DNA from: Carallia brachiata
Taxonomy: Eukaryota > Streptophyta > Magnoliopsida > Malpighiales > Rhizophoraceae
Reading direction: 5' to 3'
Assembly: GCA_021464245.1 (NCBI GenBank)
Contig: JADCRB010000028.1
Span: 682,001 to 746,000, forward strand
Length of the DNA stretch: 64,000 nt
In this document: in pieces, positions 38,670 through 50,529 of the stretch
How positions within the stretch are numbered: position 1 is the stretch's first letter
Layout of the letters: every line of letters begins with the position of its first letter
Program-made: the position numbers and the translations under genes
Notes under the pieces: generated by a model
Seen by the model: the letters and a program-made list of their open reading frames with translations, nothing else
Databases searched by the model: none
Told to the model about the DNA's origin: nothing

Positions 38670-41267
38670 CTATATTTTCACTGTGTCTAGTGCTATCTTC
38701 CCATTTTGGAAGCATTCAAAGTTGATAGCTGCATAATGTTTCAGCCTTCTGTATTGCCGGGGCATTTTCTCATTGATTAATTGTTCTTCTGGCTCAATTT
38801 CCACTTCTTGATTTGGCAAGAAAAATATTGCGATGGATATCCTTTCCTTCTTCGTACTAGCGGATACCCTGTGCAACGGACTCTTAAAGATGCCATTGCT
38901 CATTATCTGTATGCATGCAGTGGTAGATCTATAAATTTTTATCTGGGGCGAAATTTATATACGTAAATACAAAAAATAGTAAAAGAGAGCGGATATAAAA
39001 TTCAAGAAGAGCAAAACTCTAATTTTTTAAAAAATAATAAGTTGAAATTAAGATAAATTATACCTAAATATATTCTTTTTTTCAAGGTGGACAATTGCCC
39101 ACCCTCAAGTATGAATGTATAAGCCAATGTCTGCATGAGGTTAGCCTCAAAGATTAAACTAACTGTATGTGCTGTCTATCTAGCAATAAATAAATAAATA
39201 AATAAATAAATAAGACAATAAGAATTGTTAAAGAGGAAATTTCAATCAATGAAAAAGAAAAAAACTAATACCTGCATTTGATCCCCAGCGTGAACGACAC
39301 GAGCATCAGGAATTATAGGAACCATCCACCATTGATCATCTTTTATTACCTAAAGACCTTCGATTTCTTTGTCTTGTAAAAGGATGGTTATTGCTGTTCC
39401 ATCCGAGTGAGCTTTTACCCCAAGAATCGAGTCCGGTTTCGGGCAAATGGGGTAGTAATTGAACCTCGCAACCATGAGTTCTTGACCCCCATATTGCCTC
39501 ACAAAGCAATATCTTCATCGCTTAACTTAAGCGACCTTGCCATGGCCTTATGCACAAGGCAGGCTATATAGGCTTCATTTTGGCAGAATATTCACTCGAT
39601 ACTTCACTGCATGTTAATTAAGTTGCATCCATATTAATTACTAGAGAATATTTTGTTTAAAGTAGAAGCTAGATTATCTCGCCCACTAATTGTTGTTGGA
39701 GTCACCTGTGTGTGATATGTAAGGTTGTAAATCTCTAATAATATTCTATAGAGGCAACTTAACTCCAGATAAGGACATCCCTCCTATCTCTAATTATTAT
39801 TAATATTATTTTATCAAAGTAGAAGCCAGATTCTTTATATCTTGTACTTGTAGTACAAGCTGGGAGAATATTGCGTGTAAATAAAGAGGTTGAATTTAAG
39901 TCTAGCAATTTCATGCTACAAATAGTTTGGATTTAAGCAAGTTTTAGTATGTTATAGGCCCCATTTAAAAGACAAAACGTTTTACTCGACTCGACAAATA
40001 AAATTATGACAAAAACGAGTCAAGGCGAAAGCAAGTCAAGACTACTGTTGCAAGTGTATGTACCTAAATTCACTTGGCTTTTGAGGCCAAAGTCCAAGCT
40101 TTCTTGAGTCTTCTGGTACTAGATTAAGGAGTAGCCGATCAGACCAGTCCAGAACTTGCTTTTCCGACAGAATTGGATCGTTTCCATACCCTTGAATGTC
40201 GTCGGCCGGTCGAGCATACTTTTCTTTCTCTTCCATTGGAAGGCCAAAAAATTGTTTCGCAAGTTCACGAACTTTGTTGAGGAACGAACTTGGAATCCCA
40301 TGACCGATAGCCTATTATTAACTTAAACATAGAAACATAAAAAACAAGTATGTCATGTCATATATATAAAAATCTGATCAAGGCACTAGAAAAGGCCACT
40401 CGAGGTGGGAACCGATTAGTAATATTTTTTAGAGTGTGCGACTCGTTTAGCGATAGGGTTAGAATTCTCTTATGTGCATCAAATCCCTCCAAGTTACAGG
40501 AAACACATTAATTGTTGATGACAGGTGAGATCAAGGTCCAGTGTTAGGGATAAAAGAAATTGTGTGGACTCAGTATCTACTTCTGTTAGAGTGATTGAAG
40601 ACGTGTACACGATTGGAAGGAAGGTTTGGAGAGGTTAAGAGAACAAATTCAATCATTTCTCTCACTTATCTTTTTTTTAATAATAGACTGTTATCTCTTC
40701 TACATATTAAAAAAAAAAAGTGTAAACATACTAATACTTCGATGGTGGCCCACACAAGATAGATGACTACATATGTGCAATGTTCTATTTTTACATTAAG
40801 AAAAAAAATCATTATTCTCACTCATATTTTTTTTAGTTAATATAATTTATTTATGATCTTATACTACACAATCAGTATAATTCACTTAAAATAAAAAATA
40901 AAAAAATAAATTTATATAATATTATATTATAAGTAAATTTTATTCACTTAAAAAATAATAAAATTAATAAGTACAAGAAAAAAAAAAGCTACAAAAAGAA
41001 AATTTAAAAGACAATATTGGAACCTGAAAGCAACCCCAAGTACTAGGTGCTGTTTCAAGTTTTTCAAGCTCAACGACTCCTTGTGAAGATGAAAAGGACG
41101 AGGGGGACAGCAAGCCGAGGTCGATGATAGGGATTGGGGCCAGCGGAGGGGAGGGATCCATAGTTCCAAACTTGCCCTCGTTGATATGATATCTTGGCGG
41201 GGGTTCGTCGCCGTACGTCAATGGACATTTCTTGGACATGCTTAGTTAACAAAGACGCGGACGCCAT
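38670..41267 (-). pseudogene. 2-oxoglutarate/Fe(II) dioxygenase pseudogene (SRG1-like), four exons
   Basis: Exon positions match those of the 32.9-34.8 kb copy: 41024-41267, 40064-40311 (248 nt in both), 39272-39606 and 38670-38906 (237 nt in both). Exons 2 and 4 are intact (GYGNDPILSEKQVLDWSDR; SPLHRVSASTKKERISIA). Lesions are a frame change after MSID in exon 1 (a later ATG at 41239 could bypass it) and, in exon 3, a frame change near KMKPI, another near SDEDIALC, and an in-frame TAG after KEIEGL. The iron motif (KAHSDGTAI) is preserved. Intron 1 is enlarged and contains the segment repeated at the window's right end. Confidence 0.85.
40378..41012. repeat. ~630-bp near-identical repeat, copy 1 (in dioxygenase pseudogene intron 1)
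   Basis: From TCAAGGCACTAGAAAAGG to TTTAAAAGAC it matches 63371-64000 with only a handful of substitutions and short A-run differences. It covers nearly all of intron 1 and stops, as far as can be seen, ~12 bp before the exon 1 donor. Its distal part holds a MITE-like inverted repeat (40830-40975). No coding capacity. Confidence 0.95.
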
Positions 41268-42640
41268 GTGTGGGCCGGGGGGAAGAGCACACCTATGATT
41301 TGCAAATTGCTGCAACTTTGTTCTCTGAGATGATGAATTTATAGTTTGCAAGTGGAGCAAAGTTAAAGATTCTCCGAAAATTTGGCAGGTTGCAAAACCA
41401 AGACATTCGTTTGAATAAACGACAACGGGCACTGTTGAAGATGACTAAAAGACAACGGACATCTGACGATGATGTTTAACAGCAATTTTTTTGCGGAAAA
41501 ATTTTTTGCAACGCATAAGAGCGCGATAGATACGTAATAATCTTAACACGCAGTAATTTAAATTGTTATATTGTAAAAAATATGTTAAATTTAAAAAATA
41601 TATATATATATCATTAAATATTATCGAACTTGCACGCTTATTAAGCGTATTTACATAATATTTTTTTTAATTTTTATTTTTATTTTTGCCTTGGCCGGGT
41701 AGAGGAAGTGGTGTTTTGGGGCGGCAAGTAGCATTCACCTGTCTATTTCTGACCTCACTTTGCAATTTGCACTAATTAAAGCGGACATAAACCGGAAATT
41801 GCCATTGTTTATCCAAAAGAAAAACAATCCCAGGCCGTAGAATTCGAGTGTTTTTTACTCTCCTTTGGTGTAAGCGATGACATATATAAGAGAAAACAAC
41901 ATAAAGCCAGAAATGAGAACGACCCCATGTAATGAATTGAAAATTTGAAGGCCAGTCCTTTTTTTTTTTACGTTGTGCTTTCTTGTTACATTATTATTCG
42001 ATAAAAAAAACATGCTTTTTTTTTTTCATTTTTAACGCCAATTTGGCAATTCATTCATTTTTGTTGAGTTATTAATTTAACGCTTCTATCAAAAAGAAAA
42101 AAAAGGTGAAATTTTTTTAAAAAAAAAACAACTTTATTTTAACTCGAGTAATGCTATTCGGCATAGAAACAAATTTGCCACCATTTAATTGTTTCCCTCA
42201 AGGAACCTGAAACACTTTCTCTTTTTTTTTTCTTTTTTTTTTTACAAAAATTTAAACCCCAAATTATTTTTAATGTTACCTTAAATATATTTATTAATAA
42301 TCAAGATTTTTCTTGCAAAAAACTAAACTTTAAAGTATACTTAATGTTATCATAAATCTACCATTAGATCCTAAGTTTTGATTTTCCAAAAAAAAGGAAA
42401 AGAAAAGAAACTGCCTGATAGTTTTTGGAAGTTTATGGAATTTGTAAGATTTCGTGAACTTTTTTTCGTGATAAAAAGCATTACTCTTTTAACTCTAATG
42501 TAAAAAGAAAATTAAAAGAAAAAAAAAAAAAAGGGAAAAGCGTTATTTTAACGCCAACTCAAGGTAACAACGGTCAAATACGTTACCTCAACAATACTGC
42601 GTCGTTTTAACGTGCCAATCAATCTTTCGTTCCCAAGGAT
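41268..42640. other. Spacer with a dispersed repeat at 41500-41665
   Basis: No gene is supported. 41500-41665 is related to 11405-11575. The rest is T-rich and A-rich low-complexity DNA. Confidence 0.45.
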
Positions 42641-42654
42641 TCATTGCCAACGTC

Positions 42655-42668
42655 TCTATAAATAAATG
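42655..42668 (+). promoter_or_regulatory. Promoter-like site with TATA box, no clear downstream coding sequence
   Basis: CTCTATAAATAAATGG is followed after ~60 bp by a CT-rich leader-like stretch (42720-42840). A 30-codon frame (MEGEEFFFSPPLSLF...) starts at 42791. The next ~2 kb is T-rich and intron-like with no confident exon. It may be a transcribed non-coding unit or the start of a gene I cannot resolve. Confidence 0.3.
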
Positions 42669-42849
42669 GATCCTTCCATCCAATGACAAACACTTTTGTG
42701 GATTGGCTCTTTCAATCTCAATTCATCTTCTCCCTCCTTCTCTCTCTTTTTTGTTTTGGGGTTTAGTGTTTCAGAATCTAATTCCAATTAATGGAAGGAG
42801 AGGAGTTTTTCTTCTCCCCTCCTCTCTCTCTTTTTTGTCCTTGCCGCTT

Positions 42850-45800
42850 GATCGGCAACAAAACATGTAAACTTTTCTTGTAAAATCTTGCAATTCGATT
42901 TACGCTTCTTCTTGGATGATTAGGGAAATTGTTCGTAGATATTTTAGAAAGAGATTTTCTAACTCTCTTTTGGCTTTTCACAATTTTCTCTGTTTAATTT
43001 TCCAATCTTGAATTTTTTTGCTTTTCTAATCCTTTATGGTCCTAATTCTTGTTTTATTTCCCACAAATGTGGGGACTCGAACGCTTGTTTTTTTTTTTTT
43101 GTTTGTGTGAATTGGTCTGGGTGTCTGTGTTTGGCTTTATATTTAATATCTTATTACCAAATTTCTTTGGTAATTGATTTTATTTTTACGGTCTTATCAA
43201 ACGTATGACTATATTCTTTTTTTACAAAAATAATTTAAGTTTTAAATATGTTTATCATTATTCTAAATATATTTAATATTATTCATAAATTTTGAGTATA
43301 ATCACATAGATTTTTCAGTTTACTTTATTGGGAATCTCATAAATATTATCTCCTCGACTTTTCGTTTGCGATCCTTACACAGGTTGAGAAATCTTGGGCT
43401 TTTATTCTTTCTTTTTCTTTTTTCTTTTTTTTTCACCTGTAATCGTTATGCCGGTGGAACGTTGGGTCTTTTATTCTGCTGTAACTTTGGTCGTTTCTAG
43501 TCGCCAATTGCTGCCAAGTGCCAAGGTTCTAGTTTCTGTCACTTCTCTTATATTTGACTAGGGAAGCCTATACTCTGGTGATTCAACTTGCTCTCTAACA
43601 ATGGTTTCTTTGAATGGCTATCTTCATTTCTTTTGATGACAGGAATATGAGCATTGAGCAATGCAATGACTGTTCTGCTTTAATTTGTGACAGAGGAGCT
43701 ATTGAGCTAAGCTTATTTATACAGCTTTTTTTTTTTTTTTCCCCCAATTCCTTTCAAAAAATGCTCACAAACATTTGGAGGTTTGAACGTGATGCTTGGC
43801 TTTCATGTTTATTTTTTTTTTTGCCTGTAAATAGAACAATTTTATGCCTTTTCAGTAATAAAAAATGTAAGTATTCTGAGTGTTTTTGTCTTGAATAATG
43901 TTTTGATTAAAATTACAATTGATATTTTTAAAACGAAAATTGATATTTTTGAAGTATTGTTATTTTTATATTTCAAAAACTATCAATTTTGTTTTAAAAA
44001 TATTAGTCGTAATTTCAACTGAAATACTGTTCAGAACAAAAACGCCCGGTGATTTGTATGCTTTCAGTAATTAATTACTGTCTTGGGAATCTGACAACAA
44101 TTTCCTTGGTCATTTCTTTTGTGGCTCATTACACAGGTTGAGAAATCTGATAGTATTTACTGGATTGTTTATAAAACCGGTTGCTTTGTCTGAACGAATT
44201 TCGCAACTAGGAAAACCTTCTATGACTGGTCCCATCATTCTGTAGCTCACAGCGTAAACTTCATATTTTTCTGTTGCTTGTATGCCTCGTAGATTTATCG
44301 TGTCTTGAAATCAGACCCGGGACTTGCTATTTTCTGATATTCTATGTGTTGATATTTACCTTTTGTTTTCCCAAGTTGTTCCCTTTCTTTGTCTTTTCTA
44401 CTATCATAATTAAAGCAATGTTATTGTTTATGTTTAGCTATAAGTTTTTTGGTTTTGATATCCTTCTGCTTGTTGTGGTTTCTGGTTACACTGGTCTGTC
44501 TTGGCATTAATTTAAGTCTTAAGTCTCTGATTTGTTTGGTGTTTCTTCTAGGCTTTTCATGGTTGGAACTTATTGTTTGCTTGAAGAGTGAAGACTGACA
44601 AGGGACAGTTAGTTGCCATTTACCTTGTTGCTTGCTAATTTTATGCTTGTTTGAATGGCTATTGTTCATCTTAATTAGACCCTGTTTGCAGCTAATTGTC
44701 TTTCCAACATTTACAACTTAACATGCATCGATTTATCACTGGATGAATCTTGCATCATGCCCCCGAGCGAAATTATGTTGATATATGTTCTGAAGTAATT
44801 AGAGCAATTCACTAGGCTATGTTTTTTTAAAATTTTTTTTTGTTAATTTTTAATTTTTGTGTTTGATTTCACAAATTTACGGCGATTGGCAACTGACGTT
44901 CAAAAAAGTAATTAAATTGAATGGTTGATATTTTAGTGTATATTACATTGTAGTTGGCTTTTTGGAGGACCAAAAAAAAAGGAACTAAATTGAAGAATAC
45001 TTGAAATTTAAGTAGTTGGGGTGTGAGTGTGTGGTTTGAAGTCCTACACTGGAAAAGAGAGAAGTAGGCAGCACATGGGTAGGAAATACCTTGGGGCTTT
45101 TGGTTGGGATGTGGTCAATCCTATTAATTTATTGCATTAAGTTCCCCAACATTAATTTGATAAGTAATTTTTTAAAATACGTTGAACTAGCTTTTCTGAT
45201 TAAGCAATTACAACTCAATGAAGCTTAGAAAGAACTAATTCACTTATTCAAAATTGAAATTTAGCCTATGAAACCAGAATGTTTACGGGTTTAAGTTGAG
45301 TAAAGGAAACAACTTTTGTCTTGAAGTTACATAATTACCAAAAAGTTGGCCGCAACCTGCATGCAACATGTTCCCATATCGACAATATAACTTAAAAGAC
45401 AACCACTAATCGTGTGGTCAGACTAGAAACAGGCGTTAATTTCTGACCTTATGGTTGGAGTTCAATGTTTATTAGAGTCGATTGGTAGGATTAAAATTAT
45501 GCTTGATCTTGTGCTAATCATGTCAAAACTATCTAGTCTGTTTGCACCCTCCCTAAGCACAGTTTCAATGCTCCTTAGTGGGATTATAAGCACTGCCCAT
45601 ACTTTCTGATTTTGTTGACAAGAAAAAAAAAAAAAACCGAAGAGAAAGCGTGCATGAGCCTAGTTGCTCTATTAAGTCAACAATGTCCCCCCCGCCAGAA
45701 TTATTGGAGGAACTTGAATCTAACATAGGTGCTAACTTTATTTCTTTAAATTTTCTGATAGCATTTAGCTTTGAGGAGTTGCATTACAAACGTAATGGGG

Positions 45801-46550
45801 GCATTCATCACAAACGTAGTGGGTTGGACTATTTGCTGCCATCATGTCCAAAGAGGAATGCAGGCCTATTTAGCCAAAACTCGGCATAAAATTTTCTAAT
45901 TGGTTATTTAGAATCATTTGCTGCTGCTTTGTTTTTTTTTTAATCTTACCCTTCTAATTACTAATTGTATCAATATCAATTTCAAGTGAAAGTTGTTGTG
46001 AAATTTAAAGAAACCTTAAAAGCCCAAGAATCTAAAGAACAGTGTCGGGTAAATTCATGACTTGATGTCATGAATCAAACCTAGATGAGAAGTCGGGTTT
46101 CATTATTCAAAAAGGCCAAATACACAGGCTGTTTAATACAAAAACTGCCAATCTTAAGCTTAGTGCTGGGAATTTTTTTTTTTAAAAAAAAAACATCTAA
46201 ATGCTGAGAAGAGAAGGCAACAATTGAGCTTTGGATGTCCCCTAAAAAAAACAATTGAGCTTTGGATTTGAGACCATATTATTTCGTTTAAGTTCCATTT
46301 GTTTTATATATTTTTCATCTAATCAAAATTTTTATGGAGTTGTTCCTGTTTTAAGCATGCTACAGTAACTAGAAAAACAGTGTTGCAAAAAGAGCTATTC
46401 AGGAGTAGAAGGAAAACCTTTCATTCCTCAGAAATCAATAGGGGCCCTTTGCTGATCTTTAATTCTTTCAATGCCAAAACTGTATACTTCCATCACAATT
46501 ATTGGCTGTTTTTATTATCTAGGGTGAGCCAATGGCATGTAGAAATGTAG
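42850..46550. other. T-rich, intron-like spacer
   Basis: Composition resembles plant intron or leader DNA. No exon with family features was found on either strand. ACACAGGTTGAGAAATCT occurs at ~43378 and again at ~44132, a short repeat. Confidence 0.4.
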
Positions 46551-46556
46551 CATGAA

Positions 46557-47123
46557 CTACCATAAAATTCCTTGATATCCATTATCGGGTCCAGGGACAG
46601 GCTCCAAGACAGGAGTTGGAATATCAGATCCAGGGACAGGAGTTGGAGCTAGTTTCGGATTGAGCCCCGGTCCAGGGACAGGAGTTAGAGCTAGTTTTTG
46701 ATCAAGCCCTAGCCTAGGGACAGGAGCTGGGGCTAGTTTCTGATCGAGTCCTGGCAGCAAGCCACGAGCAGGTGCAACACAAAAGCTTTTAAGGACTTGA
46801 GAGGTTAAGGGATTCCAAGGGTACATCTTTGGCCAACATTTATCTGCAACATTATTGATTGCATTGCAACAAGCAGGGCTTATGGTGCCAATTCGGAAGA
46901 GGGCTAATGATGAAACAATGTCCACTGCACAACTGGGTACACTTGCAAGAGATGACCAGCACGCTCTTATTTGTTCCCCATCTACAGGAACAAAACCTGG
47001 CAACGGACCTGGAATTCGTAGCCCTGGTGGCAGCAGCAACTGAGATAAAGCTGCTGGAATTAGCATTTCCATGCTCAGGACAATCAGCAGCACAGCAAGT
47101 GTCTTTGGTGGCACTGTCTCCAT
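46557..47123 (-). CDS. Secreted prolamin-like (ECA1 gametogenesis-related type) cysteine-rich protein with Pro-rich tail repeats
   Basis: A single exon of 188 residues from the Met at 47123 (an earlier in-frame Met at 47153 would add ten residues before the signal peptide). A signal peptide (LAVLLIVLSMEMLIPAALSQ) is followed by a Pro-rich linker. The six-cysteine prolamin-like domain comes next: ACWSSL, PSCAVD, PACCNA, DKCWPK, KSFC. This is the pattern of the plant DUF1278/ECA1 family, secreted proteins that include egg-cell EC1 factors. The C-terminal ~55 residues are three repeats with core GL(D/N)(Q/P)KLA followed by (P/L)(A/T)PVP, an unusual extension. The protein is presumably apoplastic; a reproductive role is inferred from family only. 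Confidence 0.8.
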   Translation of the reverse strand: METVPPKTLAVLLIVLSMEMLIPAALSQLLLPPGLRIPGPLPGFVPVDGEQIRACWSSLASVPSCAVDIVSSLALFRIGTISPACCNAINNVADKCWPKMYPWNPLTSQVLKSFCVAPARGLLPGLDQKLAPAPVPRLGLDQKLALTPVPGPGLNPKLAPTPVPGSDIPTPVLEPVPGPDNGYQGILW

Positions 47124-47159
47124 GGGCGTACCCAAGTAGATAAGCTGTTGCATGAACTT

Positions 47160-47835
47160 CTGTTACAAATATTTCAAGCTTGTAGGCGATGTCTGTAGTT
47201 TGTCATATAGGCAGGGCATTTAAGCTTCACGAAGTTTGTGTTTACTAATTTGAAGCGCTAGTTGTTATATAACGTAAGAGCTTACTAGTTGCTTTCGCAT
47301 TAAGTGTCGATGGCATCAGTTACTCTGCTATGTGTTTAATTGTCAGTTTTTTTTCTTTTTTCGTTCTCCTTTTTGTTTTCCAAATTTTTTCAAATTTGTT
47401 ATAGGCCAATATTTTCGAAACGTGGGCAATGCTCGAATACAAGCCAGGATCAATACAGGGAATTCTAGAAATGGCAGAAAAAAGTAATAAAAATCCAAAG
47501 GCCAGTTCAGGCACAAGGAAAGAATCATCGAAGCATAAAAACTAAAAAGGTCCACAACTCACTAACCAAAAAAGAATAAACCAAAGAAAGGTGTCCAGAA
47601 CTCATCGTTCTAATAGGTCAGCTAAAAATCCTGCCCTCGTTAAGTATACATCAGCAGTGGCTGCGTTGAACTAAGAAATTACTGCAGTCATCTTAAAAAA
47701 ACTAGCTGGGCAAAGACCCCAATTGCTACCAATCAAATGGAAGAAGCTGTTTGTGTTCCATAAAAGTCGAATAGATTTGATAAGCTGTAACGACAAGAGT
47801 ACCATAACAGCAAGACACATGCTCGTTTGAAACAA
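47160..47835. other. Spacer between the prolamin-like gene and the acidic-protein gene
   Basis: Nothing recognisable; probably promoter of one gene and 3' flank of the other, both on the minus strand. Confidence 0.4.
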
Positions 47836-47920
47836 GACCGTTAAATTCTACTATATATGGTTTAGCACTTGAGGTTTGGAAGACATGCAGGCAGTCATAG
47901 CGAAACCGAATGGCTGGCCC

Positions 47921-50061
47921 TCACTTCCTCTTCTTGGCAGGTGGCTGGGGAACCTCTTCTTCCTCTTCATCTTCTTCTTCCTCTTCTTCCTCCTCTTCTT
48001 CCTCATCAGCGTCGTCTTCATCACCATCGTCGTCATCATCCTCGTCGTCACTTCCTCCATCACCATTGGCTTCAGGGTCATCCTAGGGATCATCTTCTTC
48101 ATCTCCTTCTTCACCTGAGAAATCTTTATCACCTGCATCATCATCCTGACCATCTGCATCATCTTCACCATCATTCTCTGTGTCACTGGCATCTTTGTTT
48201 TCTTCATCAGGATGTTTCATCTTGTGAAGTTCATCTACAGGAAACCTGCAAAAGAAGTCTCACCTACCATTATGAAAATGATCCAATCCCTCACCAAAAA
48301 ATCAACAGTGCAAAACATAGAAAGAGGGCAAACTCAGCAATGAGTTGATATCCTTGAGTAACGATCCAGTCTGGAAAAAAAAAAAATCATAAATCAAGTA
48401 AGGAAAGGATATTTCCTGCAAAAATGAACATGTGCAGGCTTGCTTGACCCCCCCAGGCATACAGAACAAGTGAATTCCATTATTTTATATCCCAAACATA
48501 TCACATTTACGCTACCATAAGTGCTACATGTCAGTACTGCGCTTTGAAATAACATACAAGGCAAGGTAAAAAACAGTTTCCTTACGCAATGAGGACCAAT
48601 AATATATAGAGAATGCCAGGATCAACAATTTGGAAAACCTAGTTGAGAAAAATAACTCAACATAAGGTTTTCAAAAACTAGGCATACAAATTTTCTGATG
48701 TCCAAAAAAAAAAGAACACACAAGGCAATTAAGAAACGTTTCGAAACTGCTCACAGCTAATACAAAGTACTTCTCGTATCAAGCCAACTAATAAGGGCCA
48801 GTGCTACAAAAGCACAGGAAGATAACTAATAATAACTCCATTTGGTATATAGGACCAGAACTGCAGCACAAAAGGGACATCAAAATTTTTCATGTGGCAC
48901 ATAACGACACCCTCTTGCATAAGGTTCCATTGAAAACCATTCCCCACCAACTAATGCTACACTTATGGTTAGATAGTGGACTTGCGTCAGCCAATACTTT
49001 TTATCTCTAAGAGTTCCCAAATTGCCACATCTTTCTCCACTACAAACCAGAAACAAAACAGTAAAAGTGTACATCGAAAGGTAGCTAAACAGGAAAAAGC
49101 TATGAGATGCGCACATGCTAAAGGCAAGAAATAGTGGTACGCATAGATTAAGCCATCTATACTAAACACAACTAAGAACCAAAAACAGTAGGACCTCAAG
49201 ATGCCCATCAAGTTAGTATTCTTTAAATGCAAGGAGTTAGGATATCAAATATTCTACCAGCAAGAAGAAACTCAATCCAATAATTAACACTCCACAATCA
49301 CAAATGAAACAACTACAGAAGAAAACTCTGTCGCCAGACACTCAATTTGGTAAGTACAGCTTTGAGATGACAGACAACTCAGGCAACCCCAGAAAAGCAA
49401 GAAAAACTTACAAAAGCGACATGATAAATTACAACAGAAACAGGTACCAGCTGAATTCCAGTCCCGTTCCTTAAATTGTTGCGAGAATACAAACCAAAAC
49501 AAGAACAGCTTTGCCCCAAAACAAGATTCGTCGAAAGATACCTTCACTGGCTAAAGCATCCAATTCCCAAAAGCACTCTTGTACAAAGCAACAAGCTTTA
49601 AAAGAAAAAGGGAAACTTTCGACATAAAACCACCATAGCCAGTGCATTCATGGGTGTGGTCTTGTGTCAGCAAAACAGGTCAAATAATAGACAACATCTC
49701 CAACGCACCCACAGACACAATCAGACCAATACAAATAACAAAGACCTAATGCAGATTTTTAAGAGAACCTCAAATTATAAACAAATTCCAACTGCTTAAA
49801 TGAACTTAAATAAATAAATAAAAACTTTAAAAAAAACAAAACAAAACAAAACAAACAAGACAAAAGACAACACCAAATCATAAAACATGAAAAGGCTGAA
49901 GTAAGTTGGGAGTAACAAAAGAGTGTTAAAGGAAGCCATACCACAAAAAGAAGCCAAGCAAGAGACTTCCCAGCAGCCAAAACAGTCTCTACTACCGCAG
50001 CTTCCATGACAGAGCTTACCCACATGCTGGCCTCCACAGATCTGTCACTAGCCACCTCCAT
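47921..50061 (-). CDS. Acidic Asp/Glu-rich nuclear-type protein with an in-frame stop (model incomplete)
   Basis: The last two exons are clear: 48334-48370 (TGG ATC... reading WIVTQGYQLIAE) and 47921-48245 (FPVDELHKMKHPDEENKD, then a long Asp/Glu tract, ending VPQPPAKKRK before TGA). They join in phase. A short basic tail after a long acidic tract suggests a nuclear, histone- or chromatin-interacting protein, but I do not know the family's function. Within the acidic tract TAG at 48083-48085 interrupts DDP-DDPEANGDGGS; a single G-to-T change from GAG would explain it. Exon 1 is probably MEVASDRSVEASMW, from the ATG at 50061 to a GTAAGC donor, but the middle exons between 48.4 and 50.0 kb were not resolved, so the linkage is tentative. 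Confidence 0.5.
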
Positions 50062-50151
50062 TGCTACAACAAAAGCTACACCCAAATAACAATAAATTAA
50101 ACCAAAAAAAATTAAATAAAATAAAATTCTCAGTACTGCATAATAAGCTTA

Positions 50152-50215
50152 GAGAGAGAGAGAGCGGGAGAGAGTGGGAGAGAGACTTTAGAGAGAGAGA
50201 GAGACAGAGAGTGGA
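50152..50215. repeat. GA-rich microsatellite in 5' leader/promoter
   Basis: Interrupted AG repeats read as CT-rich on the gene's strand, typical of a plant core promoter or leader. Confidence 0.85.
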
Positions 50216-50269
50216 ACCTTGTTGGCGTAGGAACCTTAGTGGCTTTCTGGGTCCGAATCCGGTTAGGGT

Positions 50270-50289
50270 AAACCCTAGGGTTTGGGCCG
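50270..50289. promoter_or_regulatory. Palindromic telo-box next to a site II (TGGGCC) element
   Basis: AAACCCTAGGGTTT is a perfect palindrome made of two opposed telo-boxes (AAACCCTA), directly followed by TGGGCC, the site II/TCP-binding core. The telo-box plus site II pair is established in promoters of plant growth and translation genes. It lies ~210 bp upstream of the ATG at 50061. Confidence 0.7.
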
Positions 50290-50529
50290 ATTTTGGGATT
50301 TTAGGAGTTGGTGTATTAAATTGATATTGCCAATCCAAGTTTCACTTATTCCAGGGAAGAGTAAAGGAATTGAGTTAAGAGTGGCTGTTTGTTTCGGGGG
50401 AGGTTCAAACTGTTCTGGAAGCAACGAGAAAGCTTCGAGTAATAGTAATTTTTTTTCCACCTTTGGTTGACTTTCCTGATTAATCATTGATTGGATAAAT
50501 CCCATTTATTATTTATTTATTTATAATTA

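Noticed and set aside
47851..48207. Met/Lys-rich 118-codon frame on the minus strand
   Set aside because: It is a shifted reading of the Asp/Glu-rich tract, whose own frame gives the natural acidic protein.
49284..50085. Several hydrophobic frames on the minus strand between 48.9 and 50.1 kb
   Set aside because: T-rich intron-like DNA; none shows splice-consistent joining to the acidic exons except the short start at 50061.
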